A stretch of 17,049 nt of DNA from Burkholderiales bacterium (GTDB taxonomy: Bacteria; Pseudomonadota; Gammaproteobacteria; Burkholderiales; Usitatibacteraceae), in NCBI GenBank assembly GCA_025936275.1, contig JAICTR010000013.1, positions 1 through 17,049 on the forward strand. The letters run 5' to 3'. A program made the position numbers and the translations under genes. The notes under the pieces are model-generated. The model was not told where the DNA came from. It did no database searches and saw nothing but the letters and a program-made list of their open reading frames with translations. Position 1 is the first letter of the stretch; each line of letters begins with the position of its first letter. This document shows positions 6,348 to 13,387 of the stretch, one piece after another.

Positions 6348-7934
6348 GTGGAGACCCGCTCCCTCACGCCCGCGCTGCGCGCGCTCGCCCTCGGCATCGC
6401 GTTCGTCGCGGGCTACGTCGCGCTCGACTGGCTGAGCTACATCCATCCGATGCAGCAGTACGGCATCACGCCGTGGAATCCGCAGCCGGCGCTCGCGATC
6501 GCGCTCGTCGCGCTCGGCGGGCAGCGCTGGCTTCCCGCGGTGTTCCTCGCCGCGGTGCTCGCCGAATGGGGCGTGCGCGGCGCGCACGCCGGCTGGCCCT
6601 CCACGCTCGTGATCGGCGCGGTGCTGGCGCTCTGCTACGCGGCGATCGCGCGCGCCCTCACCGGCCGCTTCGCGGTGCGGCCCGCGCTCGACTCGCGGCG
6701 CGATGCGCTGCGGCTGGTGGCGGTGGTGTCGGTGGGCGCGCTGGTGACCGGCGTGCTCTACATCGCGGCGCTGCTGGCGAGCGGCGTGGGACCGCTCGAA
6801 CGGCCGTTCGCGGCGCTGATGCGCTTCTGGATCGGCGACGCGGTGGGCGTGCTGGTGACGCTTCCCATCGTGCTGATGCTCTCGCGCCGCGAGCGGCGCG
6901 CGCAGCTGCGCGACATGCTGCGGCAGCCCGAGATGCTGGGCTACGCGGCGGCGACGGCGGCCGCGGTGGCGCTCGTGTTCCTGAGCCCCGAGGCCGAGCA
7001 GGTGAAACTCTTCTACGTGCTCTTCCTGCCGTTGATCCTCGTCGCGACGCGCTACGGCATGGTGGGCGCGTCGGCCGCCGCGATCGTGGTGCAGGGCGCG
7101 GTGATCGCGACCGGCGAGCTGGCAGGCTACCAGGCGCTCACGGTGTTCGAGTTCCAGGCGTTGCTCATCGCGCTCACCATCACCGGCCTTTTCCTCGGCG
7201 TGACGGTGGACGAGCGGCGGCGCGCGGAAGCGGAGCTGCGGCGCACGCTGCGCCTCGCCGCCGCGGGCGAGATGGCGGCCGCGCTCGCCCACGAGCTCAA
7301 CCAGCCGCTCACCGCCGTGGCGAGCTACGCGCGCGCCGGGCGCACGATCGCCGAGGCGCCCGCGCCGGACCGCGCGCTCCTGCTGGAAACGCTCGGCAAG
7401 GTGGTCGCGGAATCCACGCGCGCCTCCGAGGTGGTGCGGCGCCTGCGCGACTTCTTCCGCAGCGGCGCGACGCAGCTTGCCGCGGTGTCGCTCGCCTCCG
7501 TCGCCACGGCGGTGATCGAGCGCATGCGCTCGCACGCCGAGGCGCAAGGCGTCGCGTTGGCGCTCGAGGCCGAGGGCGACCTCCCCGAGGTGCTCGTCGA
7601 CGCGACCCAGGTGGAGGTCGTGATCCGCAACCTCCTCGCGAACGCGATCGATGCGGCGGTCGCGGGCACGCAGCCGCGTCGCGTGGCCGTGCGCGTCGTG
7701 CGCGAAGGCGCGGCGCTGCTGCGCGCCTGCGTGGAGGACAGCGGCGCCGGCGTCTCCGAGCCCGACGCCGAGCGCATCTTCGAGCCTTTCGAGACCACGC
7801 GCGCGAGCGGCATGGGCATGGGGCTCGCCATCAGCCGCGCGGTCGTCGAAGCGCACGGCGGTCGCCTGTGGGTCGAGTCGGGATCGGCTGGACGCTTCTG
7901 CTTCACGCTTCCGGTGGAGGCGGCCCGTGGCTGA
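6348..7934 (+). CDS. Membrane-bound sensor histidine kinase with MASE1-like N-terminal sensor
   Basis: This 528-residue protein has roughly eight to ten hydrophobic segments in its first 285 residues, beginning with a stretch at 12-28 and TPWNPQPALAIALVALGG (41-58), which resembles the MASE1 integral-membrane sensor domain. A short charged linker (DERRRAEAELRRTLRL) leads to a HisKA box GEMAAALAHELNQPLTAV (307-324), with phospho-accepting H315. The ATPase domain has the N-box at 428-436 (NLLANAIDA), DSGAGV (464-469), FEPFETT (478-484) and GMGMGL (488-493). The HELNQPL sequence places the core with FixL/DctB-type kinases. Start GTG 6348 is the first reasonable start. It overlaps its regulator by 8 bp. 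The signal it senses is not evident; the antiporter genes downstream hint at ion or membrane stress, which is inference. Confidence 0.88.
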   Translation: METRSLTPALRALALGIAFVAGYVALDWLSYIHPMQQYGITPWNPQPALAIALVALGGQRWLPAVFLAAVLAEWGVRGAHAGWPSTLVIGAVLALCYAAIARALTGRFAVRPALDSRRDALRLVAVVSVGALVTGVLYIAALLASGVGPLERPFAALMRFWIGDAVGVLVTLPIVLMLSRRERRAQLRDMLRQPEMLGYAAATAAAVALVFLSPEAEQVKLFYVLFLPLILVATRYGMVGASAAAIVVQGAVIATGELAGYQALTVFEFQALLIALTITGLFLGVTVDERRRAEAELRRTLRLAAAGEMAAALAHELNQPLTAVASYARAGRTIAEAPAPDRALLLETLGKVVAESTRASEVVRRLRDFFRSGATQLAAVSLASVATAVIERMRSHAEAQGVALALEAEGDLPEVLVDATQVEVVIRNLLANAIDAAVAGTQPRRVAVRVVREGAALLRACVEDSGAGVSEPDAERIFEPFETTRASGMGMGLAISRAVVEAHGGRLWVESGSAGRFCFTLPVEAARG

Positions 7935-8529
7935 ATCGCTCACGGTCTACATCGTGGACGACGATCCCGCGGTGCGCGATTCGCTTTCGCTGCTGCTGAG
8001 CGTTCGCGGTTATCGCACCGCCACCTTCGCCTCGGCGGAGGATTTCCTCGCCGCGTGGCGGTTGGAATGGAAGGGCTGCCTCATCGCCGACATCCGCATG
8101 CCGGGCATGGACGGGCTCGCGTTGCAGCGCGAGATGAAGCGGCGCGGCATCGAGCTTCCGGTGGTCATCGTCACCGCGCACGGCGACGTCGCCTCCGCGC
8201 GCGCCGCGTTCAAGTCGGACGCGGTGGATTTCCTCGAGAAGCCGTTCGACGAGGCGGGACCGATCGCGGCGGTGGACGCGGCCTTCGCCCGCGAGCGCGA
8301 GCGCGGCGCGCGCGAAGCGCACGATCGCACGCGCCGCGAGCTCCTCGCGCGCCTCACGGAGCGCGAGCGCGAGGTGGCGCTTCTCCTCGCGGAGGGGCTG
8401 CACAACGTCGAGGTGGCCGAACGTCTCGCCATCAGCCCGCGTACGGTGGAAGTGCACAAGGCGCGCGTCATGGAGAAGCTCGGCGCGAGGAACCTCGCGG
8501 AAATCATTCGCGTCGTGCACGGCTCGTAA
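7927..8529 (+). CDS. FixJ-type response regulator
   Basis: This 200-residue regulator is the partner of the preceding kinase. Its receiver has the acidic triplet D11-D13, phospho-accepting D55 in IADIRMPGMDG, T83 in VTAHGDV and K105 in DFLEKPFDEA, the last being the FixJ/NtrC-like form. A charged linker (about 112-135) precedes a LuxR-type helix-turn-helix with LTEREREVALLLAEGLHN and AISPRTVEVHKARVMEKLG, from about 140 to 198. The likely start is GTG 7927, which overlaps the kinase stop by 8 bp; no in-frame ATG is available near the receiver N-terminus. The pair with a HELNQPL kinase fits FixLJ/TtrSR/TodST-style systems. Its stop codon is inside a hairpin. The likely targets, by position only, are the mini-protein and antiporter genes that follow. 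Confidence 0.9.
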   Translation: MAESLTVYIVDDDPAVRDSLSLLLSVRGYRTATFASAEDFLAAWRLEWKGCLIADIRMPGMDGLALQREMKRRGIELPVVIVTAHGDVASARAAFKSDAVDFLEKPFDEAGPIAAVDAAFARERERGAREAHDRTRRELLARLTEREREVALLLAEGLHNVEVAERLAISPRTVEVHKARVMEKLGARNLAEIIRVVHGS

Positions 8530-8544
8530 GGGCAAGCCCTTACG
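8525..8544 (+). terminator. 9-bp hairpin over the response-regulator stop codon
   Basis: CGTAAGGGC (8525-8533) and GCCCTTACG (8536-8544) are perfectly complementary around AA, and the TAA stop is inside the left arm. No T run follows, so a classical intrinsic terminator is unlikely. It may stabilise the upstream message or be a protein-binding dyad just ahead of the candidate promoter at 8557-8585. Confidence 0.4.
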
Positions 8545-8556
8545 CGCGGGCCCGGA

Positions 8557-8585
8557 TTTCCACGGGCGGGAGCGGGCGCTATGTT
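8557..8585 (+). promoter_or_regulatory. Candidate sigma-70-type promoter for the mini-protein/antiporter unit
   Basis: TTTCCA at 8557-8562 (4 of 6 to TTGACA) and TATGTT at 8580-8585 (4 of 6 to TATAAT) are separated by exactly 17 bp. The start point would fall at about 8592, which is the A of the mini-protein ATG, so the transcript would be leaderless. Confidence 0.45.
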
Positions 8586-8591
8586 GGGGGC

Positions 8592-8693
8592 ATGGACCGC
8601 AAGCGTCAGCCGCTCGACATCCTGCAGCTCATCGCGATCGCCGTGGCGCTCATCGCGGCGCTGCTCGCCTTCAACGGGCTGCCCGGCGCATGA
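8592..8693 (+). CDS. 33-residue single-pass membrane peptide coupled to the antiporter gene
   Basis: The frame starts at ATG 8592 and ends at TGA 8691-8693. The N-terminus is basic (MDRKRQPLD), followed by one hydrophobic segment at about residues 10-28 and a short NGLPGA tail, a layout expected for a small inner-membrane protein with its N-terminus inside. Its stop overlaps the ATG of the antiporter (ATGA at 8690-8693), and the antiporter has no convincing ribosome site of its own, so translation of this peptide would feed the antiporter. A GGGGG run ends 1 nt before the ATG, too close for a normal ribosome site, whereas a promoter is positioned for a leaderless start. It may be a small subunit comparable in layout to KdpF or CydX, or simply a coupling leader. 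No known family was recognised. Confidence 0.6.
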   Translation: MDRKRQPLDILQLIAIAVALIAALLAFNGLPGA

Positions 8694-10135
8694 GCGGCGC
8701 GGATCACACCATCGTGCAATGGCTCGCCGCCGCGCTCTTCGCCGTGGCGCTGGTGCATACGTTCTCGACGCGCGTCTTCGAGCGGCTCGCGCACGCGAAG
8801 CCGGCGCACGCCGGCGTCTTCCACCTGCTGGGCGAGGTCGAGGTGTCGTTCGGCCTGTGGGCCATGGCGCTCGTCGCCGCGATGATGGCGCTCTCCGGGC
8901 CGCGCGAGGCGATCGCCTACCTCGAGGGACGCGACTTCACCGAGCCGATGTTCGTCTTCGCGGTGATGGTGGTCGCGGGAAGCCGCCCGATCCTCGCCCT
9001 CGCCGGCGCGCTCACGCGCGCCATCGCGCGGCTGCTCCCGATGCCGGGCGGCATGGCGTACTACTTCACCGCGCTCTTCTTCGTGCCGCTGCTGGGGTCC
9101 TTCATCACCGAGCCCGCGGCGATGACGCTCGCCGCGCTGATCCTGCGCGACGCGTACTTCGCGCGCGGGCTCTCGACGCGGCTCAAGTACGCAACCATCG
9201 GCGTGCTGTTCGTGAACGTCTCCATCGGCGGCACGCTCACGCCGTACGCCGCGCCGCCGGTGCTGATGGTCGCCTCGACGTGGGGCTGGGACCTGCCGTT
9301 CATGATGGCCACCTTCGGCTGGAAGGTGATCCTCGCCTCGGGCGTGAACGCCCTCGCCGCCACACTCCTCTTCCGCCGTGAGCTGCGGCGCATTCCCGCG
9401 GCGGGCGCCGCGACGCGGATCGCCGCGCCGTGGCCGATCGTGGCGGTGCACGTCGCGTTCCTCGCCGGGATCGTCGCCTTCTCGCACCATGCGACGCTCT
9501 TCATGGCGCTGCTGCTCTTCTTCCTCGGCTTCGCGCGTGCATACGAGCGCTACCAGGACCGGCTCATCCTGCGCGAAGGATTGCTGGTCGCGTTCTTCCT
9601 CGCGGGCCTCGTGGTGCTCGGCGGCCAGCAGCGCTGGTGGCTGGAGCCCCTGCTCACCGGCATGAGCACCACGGCGGTCTACTTCGGCGCGACGGCGCTC
9701 ACCGCGATCACCGACAACGCGGCGCTCACCTACCTCGGCTCGCTGGTGCAGGGAGTCGACGACGGATTCAAGTACGCGCTCGTCGCGGGTGCCGTCACCG
9801 GCGGCGGGCTCACCGTGATCGCGAACGCGCCGAACCCCGCCGGCCACTCGATCCTGCGCGAGCACTTCGGCGGCGCGGTGAACCCGCTGGGCTTGCTGGC
9901 CGCCGCCGTCCCACCCACGCTCGTCGCGATCCTCGCATTCCACCTCAAGACACTGGGAGGCCTCGCCATGCGCTATGCCCTGGAGCTGTACGAATGGATC
10001 ATCGGGCTCGAGCCCGCGATCGCGTTCCTCTTCCTCGTGCCGTTCGTCGTGGCGGCCGCGGGCTTGAGCCGCCATTGGCTGGAGACGCGCGAGGAAGCCC
10101 CGCGCGCCTCGCGGCGCCCGGTCAAAGCCGCGTGA
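8690..10135 (+). CDS. Putative Na+/H+ antiporter (PF07399-like family)
   Basis: This 481-residue inner-membrane protein has around twelve hydrophobic segments. It has two polar, helix-breaking motifs in related positions: SFITEPAAM (137-145) followed by GGTLTPYAAPP (180-190) in the first half, and TAITDNAALTY (338-348) followed by GGGLTVIANAPNPAG (371-385) in the second. Such paired elements are typical of the ion-transporter superfamily that includes NhaD, and the motifs match my memory of the 'putative Na+/H+ antiporter' family also found in chlamydiae. The expected job is sodium (or other cation) export against proton entry; neither ion is proven. It starts at ATG 8690, coupled to the 33-aa peptide. 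Its last 14 bp overlap the end of the convergent dehydrogenase gene. The tail is basic and cytoplasmic (residues 460-481). Confidence 0.8.
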   Translation: MSGADHTIVQWLAAALFAVALVHTFSTRVFERLAHAKPAHAGVFHLLGEVEVSFGLWAMALVAAMMALSGPREAIAYLEGRDFTEPMFVFAVMVVAGSRPILALAGALTRAIARLLPMPGGMAYYFTALFFVPLLGSFITEPAAMTLAALILRDAYFARGLSTRLKYATIGVLFVNVSIGGTLTPYAAPPVLMVASTWGWDLPFMMATFGWKVILASGVNALAATLLFRRELRRIPAAGAATRIAAPWPIVAVHVAFLAGIVAFSHHATLFMALLLFFLGFARAYERYQDRLILREGLLVAFFLAGLVVLGGQQRWWLEPLLTGMSTTAVYFGATALTAITDNAALTYLGSLVQGVDDGFKYALVAGAVTGGGLTVIANAPNPAGHSILREHFGGAVNPLGLLAAAVPPTLVAILAFHLKTLGGLAMRYALELYEWIIGLEPAIAFLFLVPFVVAAAGLSRHWLETREEAPRASRRPVKAA

Positions 10136-10985
10136 TGAGGGACGAGGTGTCCCAGCGCTTGCCGCCTTCCTTCTGCACCTCGCCGTAGAACTGGTCCACG
10201 AGCGCGGTCACCGGAAGGCTCGCGCCGTTGCGCTTCGCCTCGTCGAGGCAGATGCCGAGGTCCTTGCGCATCCAGTCCACCGCGAAGCCGAAGTCGAACT
10301 TGCGCTGGTGCATGGTCTTGCCGCGGTTCTCCATCTGCCACGACTGCGCCGCGCCCTTCGAGATCACGTCGAGCACGAGCTCGGCGTCGAGTCCCGCGCG
10401 CTCGGCGAAGGCGATGCCTTCGGAGAGCGCCTGCACCAGGCCCGCGATGCAGATCTGGTTCACCATCTTGGTGAGCTGGCCCGCGCCGGCGGCGCCGAGG
10501 AGCGTCACCGCGCGGCCGTAGCAATCCATCATCGGCTTCGCGCGCTCGAACGGGCCCGCTTCGCCGCCGCACATCACGGTGAGCTTGCCGTTCTCCGCAC
10601 CCGCCTGGCCGCCGGAGACCGGCGCGTCGATGAAGTCCACGCCCTTCTCCTTCGCCGCGGCGAAGATGCGCCGCGCCGCGTCCGCCGAAGCCGTGGTGTG
10701 GTCGACGAGGACCGCGCCCTTCTTCATCCCGGAAAGCGCGCCGTCCTTGCCGAGCGCGACTTCCAGCAGGTCGTGGTCGTTGCCGACGCACATCATCACG
10801 AAGTCGCAATCCTTCGCGGCCGCGGCGGGCGTGGACGCCGATTTCCCGCCGTGCTTCTGCACCCACGCCTGCGCCTTCGCGCCGGTGCGGTTGTACACGG
10901 TGACGTCGTGGCCCTTGGCCTTCAGGTGGCCGGCCATGGGGAAACCCATCACGCCCAGGCCGAGGAATGCGACTTTCGTGGACAT
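10122..10985 (-). CDS. 3-hydroxyisobutyrate / 2-hydroxy-3-oxopropionate-type dehydrogenase (beta-hydroxyacid dehydrogenase family)
   Basis: This 287-residue cytoplasmic enzyme belongs to the beta-hydroxyacid dehydrogenases. It has the NAD(P)-binding GLGVMG at residues 9-14, an NRT after the second strand (32-34), the family substrate motif DAPVSGGQAGAENGKLT (120-136), and catalytic lysine K173 in GAGQLTKMVNQ with N176. The basic-hydroxyl NRT end of the second strand leans toward NADP(H), though this is weak. It should interconvert a 3-hydroxy acid and its semialdehyde. In the TRAP operon, next to a 2-hydroxyacid dehydrogenase, tartronate-semialdehyde reduction to glycerate (GarR-like) is as likely as valine breakdown (MmsB), since no other valine-pathway gene is near. 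AGGAG lies 6 nt before ATG. Its 3' end overlaps the convergent antiporter by 14 bp. Confidence 0.87.
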   Translation of the reverse strand: MSTKVAFLGLGVMGFPMAGHLKAKGHDVTVYNRTGAKAQAWVQKHGGKSASTPAAAAKDCDFVMMCVGNDHDLLEVALGKDGALSGMKKGAVLVDHTTASADAARRIFAAAKEKGVDFIDAPVSGGQAGAENGKLTVMCGGEAGPFERAKPMMDCYGRAVTLLGAAGAGQLTKMVNQICIAGLVQALSEGIAFAERAGLDAELVLDVISKGAAQSWQMENRGKTMHQRKFDFGFAVDWMRKDLGICLDEAKRNGASLPVTALVDQFYGEVQKEGGKRWDTSSLITRL

Positions 10986-10997
10986 TTGTTCTCCTGT

Positions 10998-11025
10998 TCG
11001 TCGTTCGATGCGTTGCGAACGACGA
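10998..11025 (-). promoter_or_regulatory. Perfect 10-bp dyad, possible operator or leader hairpin
   Basis: TCGTCGTTCG (10998-11007) pairs perfectly with CGAACGACGA (11016-11025) around an 8-nt centre. It fills the 42-nt gap ahead of the beta-hydroxyacid dehydrogenase, between a -10-like box and the AGGAG ribosome site. No T run follows on either strand, so it is unlikely to be a terminator; a repressor site over the start point or a leader hairpin fits better. Confidence 0.5.
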
Positions 11026-11030
11026 TTCTA
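11025..11030 (-). promoter_or_regulatory. Candidate -10 box TAGAAT overlapping the upstream stop codon
   Basis: On the minus strand the TAG stop of the 2-hydroxyacid dehydrogenase gene is the first half of TAGAAT, a 5-of-6 match to TATAAT. Transcription would begin near 11018, inside the dyad. The expected -35 position holds no good match, so this would be a weak or activator-dependent internal promoter. Confidence 0.4.
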
Positions 11031-11993
11031 TGCGTTGACGAGGTTCGGCGGGGTGCGCCCCTCGAGCACGGCGGTCAGGTTGTCGGCGGCGAGGCGGCAC
11101 ATCGTCATGCGCGTGGCGGCCGAGGCGCTGCCGATGTGCGGCGTGAGGACCACGTTCGGAAGCTCGAGGTAGCCCCGGTCGAGCGCGGGCTCGCCTTCGA
11201 AAACGTCGAGGCCCGCGCCGGCGATGCGCTTGTGCTTCAGCGCATACACCAGCGCCGCATCGTCCACCACGCCGCCGCGCGCGGTGTTCACGAGGATCGC
11301 CGTGGGCTTCATCTTCGCGATCTCGGCGGCACCCACGAGGTGGTGCGTCGCGGCCGAGTAGGGCGCCATCACCACGACGAAATCCGATTCCGCGAACAGG
11401 CGGTCGCGCTCGACGTAGACCGCGCCGAGGCGCCGCTCGTCGGCCTCGGCGAGCCGGTTGCGGTTGTTGTAGAGCACGCGCATGTCGAAGCCCGCCGCGC
11501 GCCGCGCGATCGCCTGCCCGATGCGCCCCATGCCGATGATGCCGAGCGTCGCGTGGTACACGTCCTGCCCGAGGAAATAGCGCACGCCGAAGGCGACCTT
11601 CCATTCGCCCGCTCGCACGTAGGCATCGGCCTCGGCCACCCGCCGTGCAGCCGCCATGAGGAGCGCCCAGGTGAGGTCCGCGGTCGTGTCGTCCAGGACG
11701 CCGGGTGTATTGGTGACGCGGATGCCGCGCTTGCTGCACGCGGCGATGTCGATGTTGTTGTAGCCGACCGCGATGTTGGAGATCACGCGCAGCTCCGGCG
11801 AGCGCGCGAGGAGCGGCTCGTCGAAGCGGTCCATCACGGTTGCCATCGCGCCGTGCTTGCCTTCGAGCCGGCGCGCCAGCTCCTCGGGCGGCAAGGGACG
11901 GTCCTCCGGGTTGTGCTCCACCTCGAAGCGCTGCGCGAGCGCCTCGACGATCTCGGGGAACACCCCCCGCGTGATCAGGACCTTGCGCTTCAA
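11028..11993 (-). CDS. D-2-hydroxyacid dehydrogenase (glyoxylate/hydroxypyruvate reductase type)
   Basis: This 321-residue enzyme has the full D-2-hydroxyacid dehydrogenase plan: the substrate-loop VGYNNID (76-82), the Rossmann GMGRIG (154-159), NNRNR (176-180) at the cofactor-selecting strand end, catalytic R239 in NTARGG, the acidic GLDVFEGEP (261-269) holding the catalytic Glu, and H286 in LTPHIGSA. Arginines after the second strand suggest a preference for NADP(H). It should reduce glyoxylate, hydroxypyruvate or a related 2-oxo acid (GhrB-like), or run in reverse. The start is TTG at 11991-11993: no ATG or GTG is usable, and the product begins naturally MKRKVLITRG; nearby SD-like bases are weak (AGGA very close, GGCGG 9-13 nt upstream). 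It follows the DctM gene by 19 nt, so it is likely in the TRAP operon, and the weak start may keep its amount low. Confidence 0.9.
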   Translation of the reverse strand: MKRKVLITRGVFPEIVEALAQRFEVEHNPEDRPLPPEELARRLEGKHGAMATVMDRFDEPLLARSPELRVISNIAVGYNNIDIAACSKRGIRVTNTPGVLDDTTADLTWALLMAAARRVAEADAYVRAGEWKVAFGVRYFLGQDVYHATLGIIGMGRIGQAIARRAAGFDMRVLYNNRNRLAEADERRLGAVYVERDRLFAESDFVVVMAPYSAATHHLVGAAEIAKMKPTAILVNTARGGVVDDAALVYALKHKRIAGAGLDVFEGEPALDRGYLELPNVVLTPHIGSASAATRMTMCRLAADNLTAVLEGRTPPNLVNA

Positions 11994-12012
11994 CGTCCTG
12001 GCCGCCGCGACC

Positions 12013-13383
12013 TCAGTGCCCCGCGTAGAACTGGCTCGGCAGGTACAGGATGATCTGCGGGAAGATGATGCAGAGTCCGTTCGCGATCGCCTGCAGGCAC
12101 ATGAACGGCACCGCCGCCTTGAAGATCATCCCCATGCTGATCTGCGGCGGGGCCACGCTCTTCAGGTAGAAGAGCGAGTACCCGAATGGCGGCGAGAGGA
12201 ACGCCATCTGCATGTTGACGATGAAGATCACGCCGTACCAGAGGGAGATGTCGTCGGGCTTCACGCCGGCGAAGCCGAACACGCCGGTGAACGCGAGCTT
12301 GGTGAGGATCGGCACGAAGATCGGCACCGTGAGGAGCAGGATCCCCACCCAGTCGAGGAACATGCCGAGGATGAACAGCACCACCATCATCAGGAAGAGG
12401 ATGCCGTAGGGTCCCAGGCCGGTGCCGACGATGGAGTTGGCGACGAACTCCTGGCCGCCCTTCACGATGAAGAAGCCGACGAACATCGTCGCGCCGAAGA
12501 AGATCCACATCACCATCGAGGTGGCCTTGAGCGTGGCCATCCCCGCCTCGTGGATGTTCACCCAGTTGAGGCGCCGGTTCAGCGCGCACACCGCGAGGGC
12601 GCCGAAGGTGCCGATGCCCGCCGCCTCGACCGGCGTGGCGATGCCGAAGAAGATCACGCCCAGCACGAGGAGGATGAGGAGGATCGGCGCGATCGTGTTC
12701 CTCAGCAGGCGCAGCTTCTCCTTGAAGTCCACGCGTTCCTCGGGGGGAAGCGCGGGCCCGAGCTTCGGGTTGATGTAGCAGCGGATCGTGATGTAGATCA
12801 CGTACATCCCGGACAACAGCAGCCCCGGGAAGATCGAGCCGATGAGGAGCTCGCCCAGCGACTGCTGCGCGATCACCGCGTAGACGATCGCCATCACCGA
12901 GGGCGGGATGAGGATGCCCAACGTGCCGCCGGCGAGGAGCGAGCCGCAGGCGAGCTTCGGCTCGTAGCCGCGGCGCAGCATCGCGGGGAGCGCGATCATG
13001 CCCATCGTCACCTCGGTCGCGCCCACCACGCCCACCATGGCGGCCAGCACCGTGCAGGCGATGACCGTGGCGGAGGCGAGGCCGCCGCGCAGCGACCCCA
13101 GCCACTTGTAGATGACGTCGAATAATTCCTCGATGATCCCCGCCTTCTCCAGCATCGCCGCCATGAAGATGAAGAGCGGCACGGCCGAGAGCTGGTAATC
13201 CGTCATGAACGGGAAGATGCGCGACGGCATCATGTTGAGGATCGCCGGCGAGCCGAAGACGTAGAGGCAGATCACGGCGAGGCTGCCGGTGCAGAACGCC
13301 ATCGGCAGGCCGAGCATGAGCAGCAGCGCCAGGCCCCCGAAGAGGATGACGCTCAGCCATTCGATCGAGACTTCGAGTCCCAT
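12013..13383 (-). CDS. dctM: TRAP transporter large permease, DctM family
   Basis: This 456-residue membrane protein is the transport subunit of a tripartite ATP-independent periplasmic transporter, expected to bring in an organic acid with sodium or protons. Typical DctM features are GLPMAFCTGSLAV near the N-terminus, VPLFIFMAAMLEKAGI (68-83), ATVIACTVLAAMVGVVGAT before GMIALPAMLRRGYEP, the GTLGILIPPSVMAI hairpin segment (153-166), and FLDWVGILLLTVPIFVPI in the second half. About a dozen hydrophobic segments are present and the length fits the family (about 425-460). GGGAG lies 9 nt before the ATG. The gene starts 4 nt after the DctQ stop and ends 19 nt before the 2-hydroxyacid dehydrogenase, so it sits in the middle of the operon. 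Confidence 0.94.
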   Translation of the reverse strand: MGLEVSIEWLSVILFGGLALLLMLGLPMAFCTGSLAVICLYVFGSPAILNMMPSRIFPFMTDYQLSAVPLFIFMAAMLEKAGIIEELFDVIYKWLGSLRGGLASATVIACTVLAAMVGVVGATEVTMGMIALPAMLRRGYEPKLACGSLLAGGTLGILIPPSVMAIVYAVIAQQSLGELLIGSIFPGLLLSGMYVIYITIRCYINPKLGPALPPEERVDFKEKLRLLRNTIAPILLILLVLGVIFFGIATPVEAAGIGTFGALAVCALNRRLNWVNIHEAGMATLKATSMVMWIFFGATMFVGFFIVKGGQEFVANSIVGTGLGPYGILFLMMVVLFILGMFLDWVGILLLTVPIFVPILTKLAFTGVFGFAGVKPDDISLWYGVIFIVNMQMAFLSPPFGYSLFYLKSVAPPQISMGMIFKAAVPFMCLQAIANGLCIIFPQIILYLPSQFYAGH

Positions 13384-13387
13384 TCGC

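Noticed and set aside
6473..7999. Long second-frame reading on the plus strand through the MASE1-type kinase
   Set aside because: It is an Arg/Ala-rich shadow frame; the kinase frame carries all HisKA and ATPase motifs without interruption.
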